A DNA stretch of 10,713 nucleotides, from positions 1 through 10,713 of the forward strand of contig JAUHZH010000035.1 in assembly GCA_030426065.1 (NCBI GenBank), given 5' to 3'. Within the stretch, counting starts at the first letter, position 1, and each line of letters opens with the position of its first letter. This stretch comes from Gammaproteobacteria bacterium (GTDB lineage Bacteria; Pseudomonadota; Gammaproteobacteria; Xanthomonadales; Marinicellaceae). The translations under genes were made by a program, and so were the position numbers. Shown here piece by piece: positions 1 through 6,898 of the stretch. The notes below the pieces were generated by a model that saw nothing but the letters and a program-made list of their open reading frames with translations, ran no database searches and was not told the DNA's origin.

Positions 1-224
1 AAGGTGTCACCATCCATTACCGTGATGATGGTGTCGGCATGGGGCAGAAGGAATTGACCCAGCTGTTTGAACCTTTTTATACGACCAAAAGGGGGTTTGG
101 GGGCAGTGGTTTGGGCGCCCACCTGATTTATAACTTGGTAACCCAGTCACTGGCAGGGAAGTTATCCGTATCAAGCCAGCCTGGCAAAGGTTTGTTTTTC
201 GAAATCACTTTGCCCAATTTATAG
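1..224 (+). CDS. Sensor histidine kinase, C-terminal ATPase part (5' truncated)
   Basis: This is the 3' end of a histidine kinase gene; the open frame enters from the left edge (codons from base 3) and stops with TAG at 222-224. The visible piece of about 73 residues is the second half of a HATPase_c (GHKL) domain. The G1 box is DDGVGM, followed by the F-box FEPFYTTKR and the G2 box GGSGLGAHLIYNLV, and the domain closes with GKLSVSSQPGKG and a final ITLPNL strand. The H-box with the phosphoacceptor histidine, the N-box and any sensor or membrane region lie outside the window. The protein should bind ATP and autophosphorylate in a two-component pathway. The RGFGGSGLG wording matches a common subtype of membrane sensor kinases. 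No response regulator gene follows, and the next gene has its own promoter candidate, so coupling to the proteases downstream is not shown. Confidence 0.9.
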   Translation, partial: GVTIHYRDDGVGMGQKELTQLFEPFYTTKRGFGGSGLGAHLIYNLVTQSLAGKLSVSSQPGKGLFFEITLPNL

Positions 225-297
225 ATGTTGCTGGGATGAGGTTGGGTGTGTACTGTGTGCCCAATGACTTTATTCCCATGTTGTTGTGCCTGTGCTC

Positions 298-306
298 TGT
301 TACAAT
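298..306 (+). promoter_or_regulatory. Candidate extended -10 promoter for the M16 peptidase
   Basis: The nine bases TGTTACAAT fit an extended -10 element (TGn followed by TACAAT, one mismatch to TATAAT). No good -35 is seen; the best options upstream are ATGTTG (278-283) or TTGTTG (281-286), the latter too close. Transcription would begin near base 313, leaving a leader of about 23 nt that contains the GAGGAAGG Shine-Dalgarno. The 111-bp gap from the kinase stop to the M16 start holds no convincing terminator, so read-through from the kinase remains possible. Confidence 0.4.
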
Positions 307-335
307 CGTTCCTTTTTTAAAAGAGGAAGGATGAC

Positions 336-3188
336 ATGAATCATTGGCGCATTTTGACCTTGGCTGCCACGGCTTTTTTAACAGGATGTGGTGGTCATGC
401 TGTGAAGCCCACCACCGTGGTGGAGCCATCGGCATCGATTGACCTCGATGTCCCATACGAATCATTCACGTTGGACAATGGTTTGCAAGTGATCCTTCAC
501 CAAGACCACTCTGACCCCATTGTTGCGATTGCCACCATTGTTCATGTCGGATCAGCTCGAGAGAAAACAGGCCGCACCGGTTTTGCTCACTTCTTTGAAC
601 ACATGTCATTCAATAATTCTGAAAACGTACCCATGGGAGCCAACCGCAAGATGATTCCAGAATTGGGCGGCACCAGAAACGGTGGCACTTGGTCTGATGG
701 CACCATGTATTATGAAGTCGTACCGAAGGATGCATTTGAAAAATTGATGTGGATCGATTCCGACCGTTTTGGTTACATGATCAACACCGTAAATGAAGCC
801 ACTTTAGAACGTGAAAAGCAGGTGGTCAAGAATGAAAAACGGCAACGCGTCGACAACCGCGCCTATGGCCACACTTCACATGTCATTAAAAAAGCCCTGT
901 ATCCTGAATCTCACCCTTACAACTGGACGGTGATTGGTGATTTGGAAGATTTACAAAATGCCACACTGGCAGATGTGGTTGAGTTTTATGAAAAATTCTA
1001 TACACCCGCCAATGCCACCTTGGTGATTGCCGGTGACATAGATGTCGAAGAAACCAAAGCTTCTGTTGTGCGTTGGTTTGGTGAAATCAAAGCGGGAGAT
1101 GCTGTTGATGATTTGGCTCCCATGCATGTTTCACTGGATCAATCCAAATCGTTTTACCATGAAGATAATTTTGCTAAGTTGCCTGAAATCAGGCTTACAT
1201 ACCCAACGGTCGAGCAATACCACCCCGACAGTTATGCATTGGCTGCACTGGGAGAAGTGTTGTCGAGCGGCCAACAGGCACCGATGTTCACCACCATCGT
1301 TAAAGAACAGAAATTATCAGCGGGTGTGGCCGCTTACAATTCATCTGATGAACTGACCGGGACGTTCACCTTCCGCGTCAGAGCCAATGCCGGTGTTGAC
1401 TTGGATGATGTGGCACATGCCATCGATGAATCCTTGAGCAAGTTCGAAGAGGAAGGAGTCAGGGACAACGCTTTGACCAAAATCAAAGCACGTCAAGAAA
1501 CGGCGTTTTACAATGGCATTTCCAGCGTATTGAACAAAGCTTTTCAACTGGGCATTTACAATGAGTTTGCTGGTGATCCTGAATTTTATAAACAAGACAT
1601 TGCCAACATCAAAGCAGTGACCAAGGATGATGTGATGCGCGTTTATCACCAATACATCAAGGATCAACCCGCAATCATCACCAGCTTTGTGCCCAAAGGT
1701 GAAGTTGAATTGGCGGTTGAAGATGCACTCAAAGCGGATGTGGTGGAAGAACAAATTGTTCAAGGCAAAGAAAAAGAGTTCTCCGAAGACATGGATGCTG
1801 AGTATGTGATCACGCCAACCAAGCACGACCGTTCAGAGCCACCTTTGGGTGAACTTCCTGTCATGAAATCTCCAGAAATATGGCGTGCCACATTAGACAA
1901 CGGCATGCATTTGGCGGGCATAGAGCACGATGAGCTGCCTTTGGTCAATTTCACATTGCGCATCCCTGGTGGTCAATCTTTGGACCCTGAAGGGAAGGAC
2001 GGTACCGCCAGTTTGTTGGCTTCGATGCTGTCTGAAGGTACTGCCAATAAAACCCCAGCGGAACTGGAAGATGCCATCGGTTTGTTGGGTTCTGGTATTT
2101 CAGTGTCGGCTTCGAAAACAGCCATCACGGTGTCTGGTAACACCTTGAGACGCAACTTGCAAGCCACACTTGATTTGGTCAGAGAAATGTTGACAGAACC
2201 ACGCTTTGATGAATCCGACTTTGAGCGCATCAAAACCCGAACGTTGGAGGGCATCCGTGCCTCTTATGGCAACCCAAGTGCCGTCGCACAACGTGTGTTC
2301 ATGAAACAGCTGTATGGTGATGACCATGTGGCAGGCCGGCCCACTTCTGGAACCATAGCATCTGTAGAAGGCATCACTTTGGATGATGTCAAAGCATGGT
2401 ACAAAAGCAACATAACTGCCAGAGACGCTCAATTTAATTTTGCTGGCATGTTGACCGCAAAGGATGCCCAATCGATTGCCGATTCAATGAGCGCAGCCAT
2501 GCAGGATCATGTGGTTACATTGCCTGAGCAACCAGCAACAAGAAACCCCGACCATCCCAAGGTTTATTTTATCGACATCCCCAATGCCAAACAGTCGGTG
2601 TTGTATGTGGGTAAAAACATCCCTTCGGGTCATCATGAAGACAACCACAAGATTGAGATCGTTAATAACAGATTGGGATCTGGCTCGAGTGCAAGATTAA
2701 CTCAAATGCTGCGCATCACCAAAGGTTATACCTATGGTGCTTATTCTTATATATCAGCAGGTGACTATGACGGTGCTTTCATTGCATCAACCCAAGTGCG
2801 CAGTAACGTGACATTGGAGTCTTTGGAAATATTGAAAGACTTGATAGGTAACTATGCCGCCACCTTTGAAGCGGAAGATTTGGTCACAACACAGAATTTG
2901 TTGAAGAAAGGCAACACGCGCCGTTTTGAAACATTGAATCAGTTGTTGGGTGCCGTGAATGACGTGACGCGATTCAATAAGGGCGGTCAATTCTTAGAAG
3001 AAGAACAGCAGGAATTGGCCGACATGACTTTGGATCAGGCACATGCATTGATCAACCGTTACTTGGATGAGCAACAAATGATTTATGTCATTGCAGGCGA
3101 TGCCAAAACACAGTTGTCACGGATCAAGGACTTGGGTTATGGAGAACCCATGGTACTGGACAAAGAAGGTATGCCCGCCAGTCCTTAA
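336..3188 (+). CDS. M16 family (insulinase/pitrilysin-like) zinc peptidase, lipoprotein
   Basis: A 950-residue zinc metallopeptidase. Residues 1-18 form a lipoprotein signal peptide with lipobox LTGC, lipidated at Cys18; Gly at +2 fits outer-membrane sorting. The first M16 half (about 43-250) carries the inverted zinc motif HFFEH at 85-89 (ligands His85 and His89, catalytic Glu88). Glu167 in VVKNEKR is the probable third ligand and Glu160 the supporting acid. A first inactive M16_C-like domain follows (TPANATLVIAGDID). The second M16 half starts near residue 513 (WRATLDNGM); its HxxEH position is degenerate (TASLLASML), so it is structural. Its last domain keeps the Arg793/Tyr798 pair (RITKGYTYG) used for substrate binding in this family. 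Two-half proteins of 900-950 residues are normal for periplasmic M16 enzymes, which degrade peptides in a closed chamber. The start is supported by AGGAAGG at 324-330, five bases upstream. The enzyme is likely transcribed alone because a strong terminator follows. Confidence 0.95.
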   Translation: MNHWRILTLAATAFLTGCGGHAVKPTTVVEPSASIDLDVPYESFTLDNGLQVILHQDHSDPIVAIATIVHVGSAREKTGRTGFAHFFEHMSFNNSENVPMGANRKMIPELGGTRNGGTWSDGTMYYEVVPKDAFEKLMWIDSDRFGYMINTVNEATLEREKQVVKNEKRQRVDNRAYGHTSHVIKKALYPESHPYNWTVIGDLEDLQNATLADVVEFYEKFYTPANATLVIAGDIDVEETKASVVRWFGEIKAGDAVDDLAPMHVSLDQSKSFYHEDNFAKLPEIRLTYPTVEQYHPDSYALAALGEVLSSGQQAPMFTTIVKEQKLSAGVAAYNSSDELTGTFTFRVRANAGVDLDDVAHAIDESLSKFEEEGVRDNALTKIKARQETAFYNGISSVLNKAFQLGIYNEFAGDPEFYKQDIANIKAVTKDDVMRVYHQYIKDQPAIITSFVPKGEVELAVEDALKADVVEEQIVQGKEKEFSEDMDAEYVITPTKHDRSEPPLGELPVMKSPEIWRATLDNGMHLAGIEHDELPLVNFTLRIPGGQSLDPEGKDGTASLLASMLSEGTANKTPAELEDAIGLLGSGISVSASKTAITVSGNTLRRNLQATLDLVREMLTEPRFDESDFERIKTRTLEGIRASYGNPSAVAQRVFMKQLYGDDHVAGRPTSGTIASVEGITLDDVKAWYKSNITARDAQFNFAGMLTAKDAQSIADSMSAAMQDHVVTLPEQPATRNPDHPKVYFIDIPNAKQSVLYVGKNIPSGHHEDNHKIEIVNNRLGSGSSARLTQMLRITKGYTYGAYSYISAGDYDGAFIASTQVRSNVTLESLEILKDLIGNYAATFEAEDLVTTQNLLKKGNTRRFETLNQLLGAVNDVTRFNKGGQFLEEEQQELADMTLDQAHALINRYLDEQQMIYVIAGDAKTQLSRIKDLGYGEPMVLDKEGMPASP

Positions 3189-3198
3189 AAATAATCGA

Positions 3199-3234
3199 CA
3201 GGCCTTTGCTCACCCGAGCAGGGGCCTGCTTTTT
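3199..3234 (+). terminator. Intrinsic terminator of the M16 gene
   Basis: A 13-bp stem pairs 3199-3211 (CAGGCCTTTGCTC) with 3216-3228 (GAGCAGGGGCCTG). Two of the pairs are internal G-T wobbles and the loop is ACCC. Five T follow at 3230-3234. It begins 10 bases after the M16 stop codon and should insulate that gene from the protease genes downstream. Confidence 0.9.
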
Positions 3235-3235
3235 C

Positions 3236-3506
3236 AGATTCACCTGTTCAATACCGTCGCACAGAACTTCATTCCCATATCTCATACAGTTCTTCTATTT
3301 TAAGGCAGCGAAGCTGAAGCGAATCATGTGGACTTATTATCATTTCTGTATAAGTAATAAACTGATTAGATTGTCAATAAATATGCAGTATAAGCAAATA
3401 AGGCTGCATAAATTGACAGTTGAGCATTCATGTGTTAATTTCGCATCGCCTTAAAAATGCTCACACAGCAATATAATTTAAAAAATCAAAATAGAGAGAA
3501 GTGAAG
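3236..3506. other. AT-rich leader region upstream of subtilase A
   Basis: There is no credible gene in this stretch; the short open frames that cross it have no Shine-Dalgarno and no recognisable product. It contains a perfect -35-like TTGACA at 3413-3418 with only poor -10 options at correct spacing (TAATTT at 3436-3441, 17 bp). It also holds a separate perfect -10 hexamer at 3472-3477. The heptamer GTATAAG occurs twice, at 3348-3354 and 3388-3394, exactly 40 bp apart and each followed by an A/T-rich tail. The weak purine leader AGAGAGAAG (3493-3501) lies just before the start codon. Confidence 0.6.
3472..3477 (+). promoter_or_regulatory. Candidate -10 element (TATAAT) for subtilase A
   Basis: A perfect TATAAT sits 29 bases before the ATG at 3507, so transcription would begin near 3484 with a short leader covering the purine-rich ribosome site. 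The matching -35 is weak (TTAAAA at 3451-3456, 15 bp spacing), which would suit an activated or alternative-sigma promoter. The TTGACA at 3413-3418 is too far away to pair with it. This is a prediction from motif and position only. Confidence 0.4.
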
Positions 3507-6500
3507 ATGAGAAAGAAACTTTTGGCCTCTGCGGTGGGTTTGGCACTGACCAGTCAAATCAATGCGCAAGGCTTGACCGATCGATTGATCATAAAATACA
3601 AGAACGGTGCATCACCTGTGGTGACGGAAAGCCCAGATTACTTGCGTGAACTGAGCAGTGTGGCTGGTGTGACATTACAGCACAGGCGCTACATGTATGA
3701 TGGCGCCCAAATATTGGTGCTGGATAAAAAGGTCAGTGACAGGGAGCTGGCTGGTGTCATTGAAAACATCAAAACACGGGATGACATTGAGTTTGTTGAA
3801 GAGGATAAGTTGATGCAAACATTCTTCACGCCAAATGACCAACATTATCAGGCGGCACAGTGGCATTACCATGAAGCTGTGGGTGGCATCAATGTGGAAT
3901 CCGCTTGGGACATCACCTCTGGTGCTGGTGTCACCATTGCAGTGATTGATACGGGCATCACTGCCCACCCTGATCTGGATGCCAACATCGTCGGTGGCTA
4001 TGACATGATCTCGGACACTTTTGTTTCCAATGATGGTGATGGACGTGATGCCGATCCCAGTGACCCCGGTGATCGGATCACCACCAATGAATGTCCTTTC
4101 CCAAACAGTGCCAGAGATTCCACATGGCATGGAACTCATGTGGCTGGCACCATAGCAGCAGTGACAGACAACACCATCGGTGTGGCCGGCATTGCTTTCA
4201 ATGCCCAGGTTGTCCCTGTACGTGTTTTGGGTAAATGTGGAGGTTACACATCTGACATCGCTGATGGCATCGTTTGGGCGTCAGGTGGCAATGTGGCTGG
4301 TGTGCCTGCCAATCCGAACCCAGCATCTGTCATCAACCTGAGTTTGGGTGGTCAAGGTGCATGTCCGCAAGCCTACCAAAATGCCATTGATGCGGCTTTG
4401 GCCAATGACTCAGTTTTGGTCATTGCATCGGGTAACAGTCAATCTGATGTGTCTGGCTTTCAGCCTGCCAATTGTGATGACATCATTTCGGTGGCTGCCA
4501 CCAACAGGCAGGCCGACCGAGCCAGTTATTCAAATTTTGGCGCTTTGATTGACATTGCTGCCCCAGGTGGCGAAGGTGCTCCCAATGGTGTGGCCTCTAC
4601 CATCAATGACGGAACGGACACTCCTGGTAACCCTGCTTATGCATACAATGCAGGGACATCAATGGCAGCGCCACATGTGGCAGGTGTGGCAGGACTGATG
4701 AAATCGGTCAACAACAGCCTGACACCTGCAGAAATTGAAACCGCCATCAAAAACACGGCGCGTCCTTTCCCTGGAGGCTCATCTTGTAACACCAGTAATT
4801 GCGGTGATGGTATTTTGGATGCTTTTGCTGCTGTGACGGCTGTTAACGTAGGGAGCAACGCACAGCTGACATCAAACACCCCTTCATTGGATGTGTGTGC
4901 TTCATCAGACAGTGCAGCCTTCAATTTGACATTGACTGATTTTGATGCCACCACCAACATGAGCGGCACAGGTTGTCCAGCGGGTGCTGTTTGCTCATTC
5001 AGCAACAATCCTGTGGTCAGCCCAACCACGACAACGGATTTCAACGTCACAGGACTGGGCTCTGTGGCGGCCAACAGTTACAACCTGGTGGCCACGGGTA
5101 CTGACTCAGTGGATGGCAACATCACAGATTCTGTGAACCTTGTTTTGAATGTGTCTGATGTCTTGGGTACACCGGGTTTGGTAACACCAGCTGATGGCAG
5201 CACCAACGTCAATTCATCACCGACTTTGACATGGAATGCCTTGCCGGGCGCGTTGACTTACGATGTCGAAGTGGCAACTGATGCTGGATTCAGCAACATC
5301 GTTGACTTTGCCATTGGTTTGAATGGCACCAGCCACACAGTGGCCACTCCATTGAATGGGTTGACTGAATATTATTGGCGCGTAACTGCCACCAATGGTT
5401 GTGGCGACAGTGTTTCGAATTTTTTCATTTTCACCACTGCCAATGAAGTGTGTACAGTGTATTCAGCGAGTGATTTGCCACTGCCGATTTCTGCTGGTGC
5501 ACCACCTAATGTGGTGACTTCAACGCTTACCATAGCAGATTCAGGTTCCATCATTGATGTCAACGTGGTTAACTTCACTGGAACCCACACTTGGGTGGGT
5601 GATGTGTTGTTTGATTTGGAAAGCCCCTCTGGAACCATTGTCAGCTTGAGGGATCGAGCTTGTGGCAACAACGATGATTGGGATATCGAATACGATGACG
5701 AAGCAGCATCTGCCACTTCTCCATGCCCACCCACCGATGGTGAGGCATATCAACCTGTAGGCCTGTTGTCAGATTTCAATGGTACTGATTTACAAGGCGA
5801 CTGGTTGATGACTGTTGAAGATGAAGTCAACCAGGACGGTGGTTCATTCAACTCTTGGGGGCTTGAAATTTGTTACACACCTGTCGTGGTCAACACAGCG
5901 CCTGTGGCAAATATTGACAACCCATCAACCGATGAAGACACTTTGGTTTCGGTTGACGTTTTGGGTAACGACACCGATGCCGAAGGAGACTCCTTGTCTG
6001 TGACCTCTTGTGGCGCTGCCAGCAACGGCAATGTGGTACAAAACGGCAACAATTGTGATTACACGCCAAACCAAGACTACAACGGTTCGGACAGCTTCAC
6101 CTATGACATTTCAGATGGCAACGGTGGTAGTGACACGGGTACTGTGAATGTCACTGTGAATGCCATCAATGACGTTCCAGCGGCCGCTGACAACAACAGC
6201 AACGTCAATGAAGACAGCTCGGTATCTGTTGATGTCTTGGCAGGTGACTCTGATGCCGACGGTGACAACCTGACGGTGACCTCTTGTGGTGCAGCATCCA
6301 ACGGCAACGTGGTTCAAAATGGTAACAACTGTGACTACACGCCAGATGCCGATTACAACGGTGCAGACAGCTACACTTACAGCATCTCTGATGGCAACGG
6401 TGGCACAGATTCTGCCACAGTCAATGTCACAGTGGCTTCGGTCAATGACCAACCCAGCATGACCTTGAGTGCCAACACCCATGTGGCATTGAGCGATATT

Positions 6501-6818
6501 GGCAACAACCCAAGCGAGTTGGTGGCCTGTCAGTTCAACTTCGGCCCAGCCAATGAGTCTGGTCAAACCGTGTCAGACATGGTGGTCGGCATTCAATCGG
6601 ATGTCGATGGCATCTTGAACAGTGTTGATGTCGATAACAACGGCAACATCAGTTACAGCTTCACGGGTCAAACCGGTGTGGCTCAAGTGACTGTGGCCTT
6701 GCAAGACGATGGAGGCACTGCCAATGGCGGTGTCGACACTTCACAGACACAAACCATCAATGTGCATGTACAGGACTACATCTTCCACACCAGTTTTGAA
6801 ACGGAAGCCTGTCAATGA
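3507..6818 (+). CDS. Secreted S8 subtilisin-like serine protease with P domain and cadherin-like repeats (subtilase A)
   Basis: An exported serine endopeptidase of 1103 residues. Domains in order: signal peptide 1-20 (MRKKLLASAV start, cleavage after INA); I9-type inhibitor propeptide about 22-105, ending in FVEEDKLMQ; S8 domain about 115-448; Ig-like domain about 452-550; Fn3-like domain about 555-645; proprotein-convertase P domain 649-793 with the hallmark GDWLMTVED and SFNSWGLEICYTP; two 92-residue cadherin-like repeats 796-979; unique tail 980-1103. The catalytic triad is Asp148 (VIDTG), His208 (HGTHVAG) and Ser385 (GTSMAAPH), with oxyanion Asn310, so the enzyme should be active. The acidic loop NDGDGRDADPSDPGD (175-189) is typical of secreted proteobacterial S8 enzymes. 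A GTG at 3501 in the same frame could add two residues; I prefer the ATG at 3507, with GAGAAG at 3496-3501 spaced five bases. The protein ends IFHTSFETEACQ, a possible sorting tail. It is followed by its own terminator and then a paralogue. Confidence 0.93.
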   Translation: MRKKLLASAVGLALTSQINAQGLTDRLIIKYKNGASPVVTESPDYLRELSSVAGVTLQHRRYMYDGAQILVLDKKVSDRELAGVIENIKTRDDIEFVEEDKLMQTFFTPNDQHYQAAQWHYHEAVGGINVESAWDITSGAGVTIAVIDTGITAHPDLDANIVGGYDMISDTFVSNDGDGRDADPSDPGDRITTNECPFPNSARDSTWHGTHVAGTIAAVTDNTIGVAGIAFNAQVVPVRVLGKCGGYTSDIADGIVWASGGNVAGVPANPNPASVINLSLGGQGACPQAYQNAIDAALANDSVLVIASGNSQSDVSGFQPANCDDIISVAATNRQADRASYSNFGALIDIAAPGGEGAPNGVASTINDGTDTPGNPAYAYNAGTSMAAPHVAGVAGLMKSVNNSLTPAEIETAIKNTARPFPGGSSCNTSNCGDGILDAFAAVTAVNVGSNAQLTSNTPSLDVCASSDSAAFNLTLTDFDATTNMSGTGCPAGAVCSFSNNPVVSPTTTTDFNVTGLGSVAANSYNLVATGTDSVDGNITDSVNLVLNVSDVLGTPGLVTPADGSTNVNSSPTLTWNALPGALTYDVEVATDAGFSNIVDFAIGLNGTSHTVATPLNGLTEYYWRVTATNGCGDSVSNFFIFTTANEVCTVYSASDLPLPISAGAPPNVVTSTLTIADSGSIIDVNVVNFTGTHTWVGDVLFDLESPSGTIVSLRDRACGNNDDWDIEYDDEAASATSPCPPTDGEAYQPVGLLSDFNGTDLQGDWLMTVEDEVNQDGGSFNSWGLEICYTPVVVNTAPVANIDNPSTDEDTLVSVDVLGNDTDAEGDSLSVTSCGAASNGNVVQNGNNCDYTPNQDYNGSDSFTYDISDGNGGSDTGTVNVTVNAINDVPAAADNNSNVNEDSSVSVDVLAGDSDADGDNLTVTSCGAASNGNVVQNGNNCDYTPDADYNGADSYTYSISDGNGGTDSATVNVTVASVNDQPSMTLSANTHVALSDIGNNPSELVACQFNFGPANESGQTVSDMVVGIQSDVDGILNSVDVDNNGNISYSFTGQTGVAQVTVALQDDGGTANGGVDTSQTQTINVHVQDYIFHTSFETEACQ
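5892..6443 (+). repeat. Two 276-bp cadherin-like repeats in subtilase A
   Basis: Unit 1 is 5892-6167 and unit 2 is 6168-6443; the period is exactly 276 bp or 92 codons (EDT at 5934, EDS at 6210). Each unit reads roughly P-V-A-x-N, EDxxVSVDVL, GD/ND-x-DA-D/E-GD, SCGAASNGNVVQNGNNCDYTP, DYNG-x-DS-F/Y-TY, ISDGNGG, TVNVTV. This resembles the Asp/Asn-rich, calcium-binding cadherin/VCBS-type folds of bacterial surface proteins. The two units agree at about 63 of 92 residues by hand count. Each has one cysteine pair separated by 14 residues, probably a disulfide, which the usual VCBS repeats lack. After 6443 the pattern breaks down into the unique C-terminal tail. Confidence 0.9.
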
Positions 6819-6836
6819 CCAGCATACATTGACAGG
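6808..6836. repeat. Perfect inverted repeat over the subtilase A stop codon
   Basis: CCTGTCAATG (6808-6817) is the exact reverse complement of CATTGACAGG (6827-6836), giving a 10-bp stem with a 9-base loop that includes most of the TGA stop (6816-6818). A-rich, not T-rich, sequence follows, so it is not itself a + strand terminator. It may protect the mRNA 3' end or affect the final codons. Confidence 0.7.
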
Positions 6837-6840
6837 AAAA

Positions 6841-6863
6841 GTGGTCAAGGATGACCACATCCT
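6841..6863. repeat. Two mutually exclusive small hairpins
   Basis: GTGGTCA (6841-6847) pairs with TGACCAC (6852-6858) around an AGGA loop. In the same stretch AGGATG (6848-6853) pairs with CATCCT (6858-6863) around an ACCA loop. The two stems share bases and cannot form together. Both are perfect. A role is not shown; the position between a stop-codon hairpin and a terminator suggests 3' UTR structure. Confidence 0.5.
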
Positions 6864-6875
6864 CAAAGAAAGGGT

Positions 6876-6898
6876 GGGCAGGATGCTTGCCCTTTTTT
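6876..6898 (+). terminator. Intrinsic terminator of subtilase A
   Basis: GGGCAGG (6876-6882) pairs with CTTGCCC (6886-6892) through one G-T wobble and a three-base loop, and six T follow at 6893-6898. If the tight loop opens, a five-pair core GGGCA/TGCCC remains. It lies about 57 bases after the stop codon and should separate transcription of the two subtilase genes. Confidence 0.8.

Noticed and set aside
205..465. Minus-strand open frame of 86 codons across the kinase/M16 junction
   Set aside because: No ribosome site or recognisable product, and it overlaps the confidently assigned start and signal peptide of the M16 gene.
1341..1826. Minus-strand open frame of 161 codons inside the M16 gene
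   Set aside because: Entirely antisense to conserved M16 sequence; low-complexity reading caused by codon use on the coding strand.
1..3188. Operon of kinase and M16 peptidase as a signalling-proteolysis unit
   Set aside because: The 111-bp gap, a separate extended -10 candidate and lack of a response regulator give no positive support for a functional link.
3413..3441. Full sigma-70 promoter using TTGACA at 3413-3418
   Set aside because: The -35 is perfect but the best -10 at 17-bp spacing (TAATTT) matches only three of six positions, so I list only the TATAAT at 3472-3477 as a candidate.
3206..3454. Plus-strand open frame of 82 codons between the M16 gene and subtilase A
   Set aside because: It starts inside the terminator stem, has no Shine-Dalgarno and no recognisable domain.
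5892..6443. CRISPR array or mobile repeat as explanation of the repeated DNA
   Set aside because: The units are 276 bp, contiguous without spacers, in frame and encode a recognisable cadherin-like fold; this is an intragenic protein repeat.
6111..6566. Minus-strand open frame of 151 codons over the subtilase A repeats
   Set aside because: The same antisense opening recurs over the repeats in subtilase B (for example 9941-10132, 10217-10444, 10493-10693), so it is a by-product of the repeated coding DNA, not a gene.
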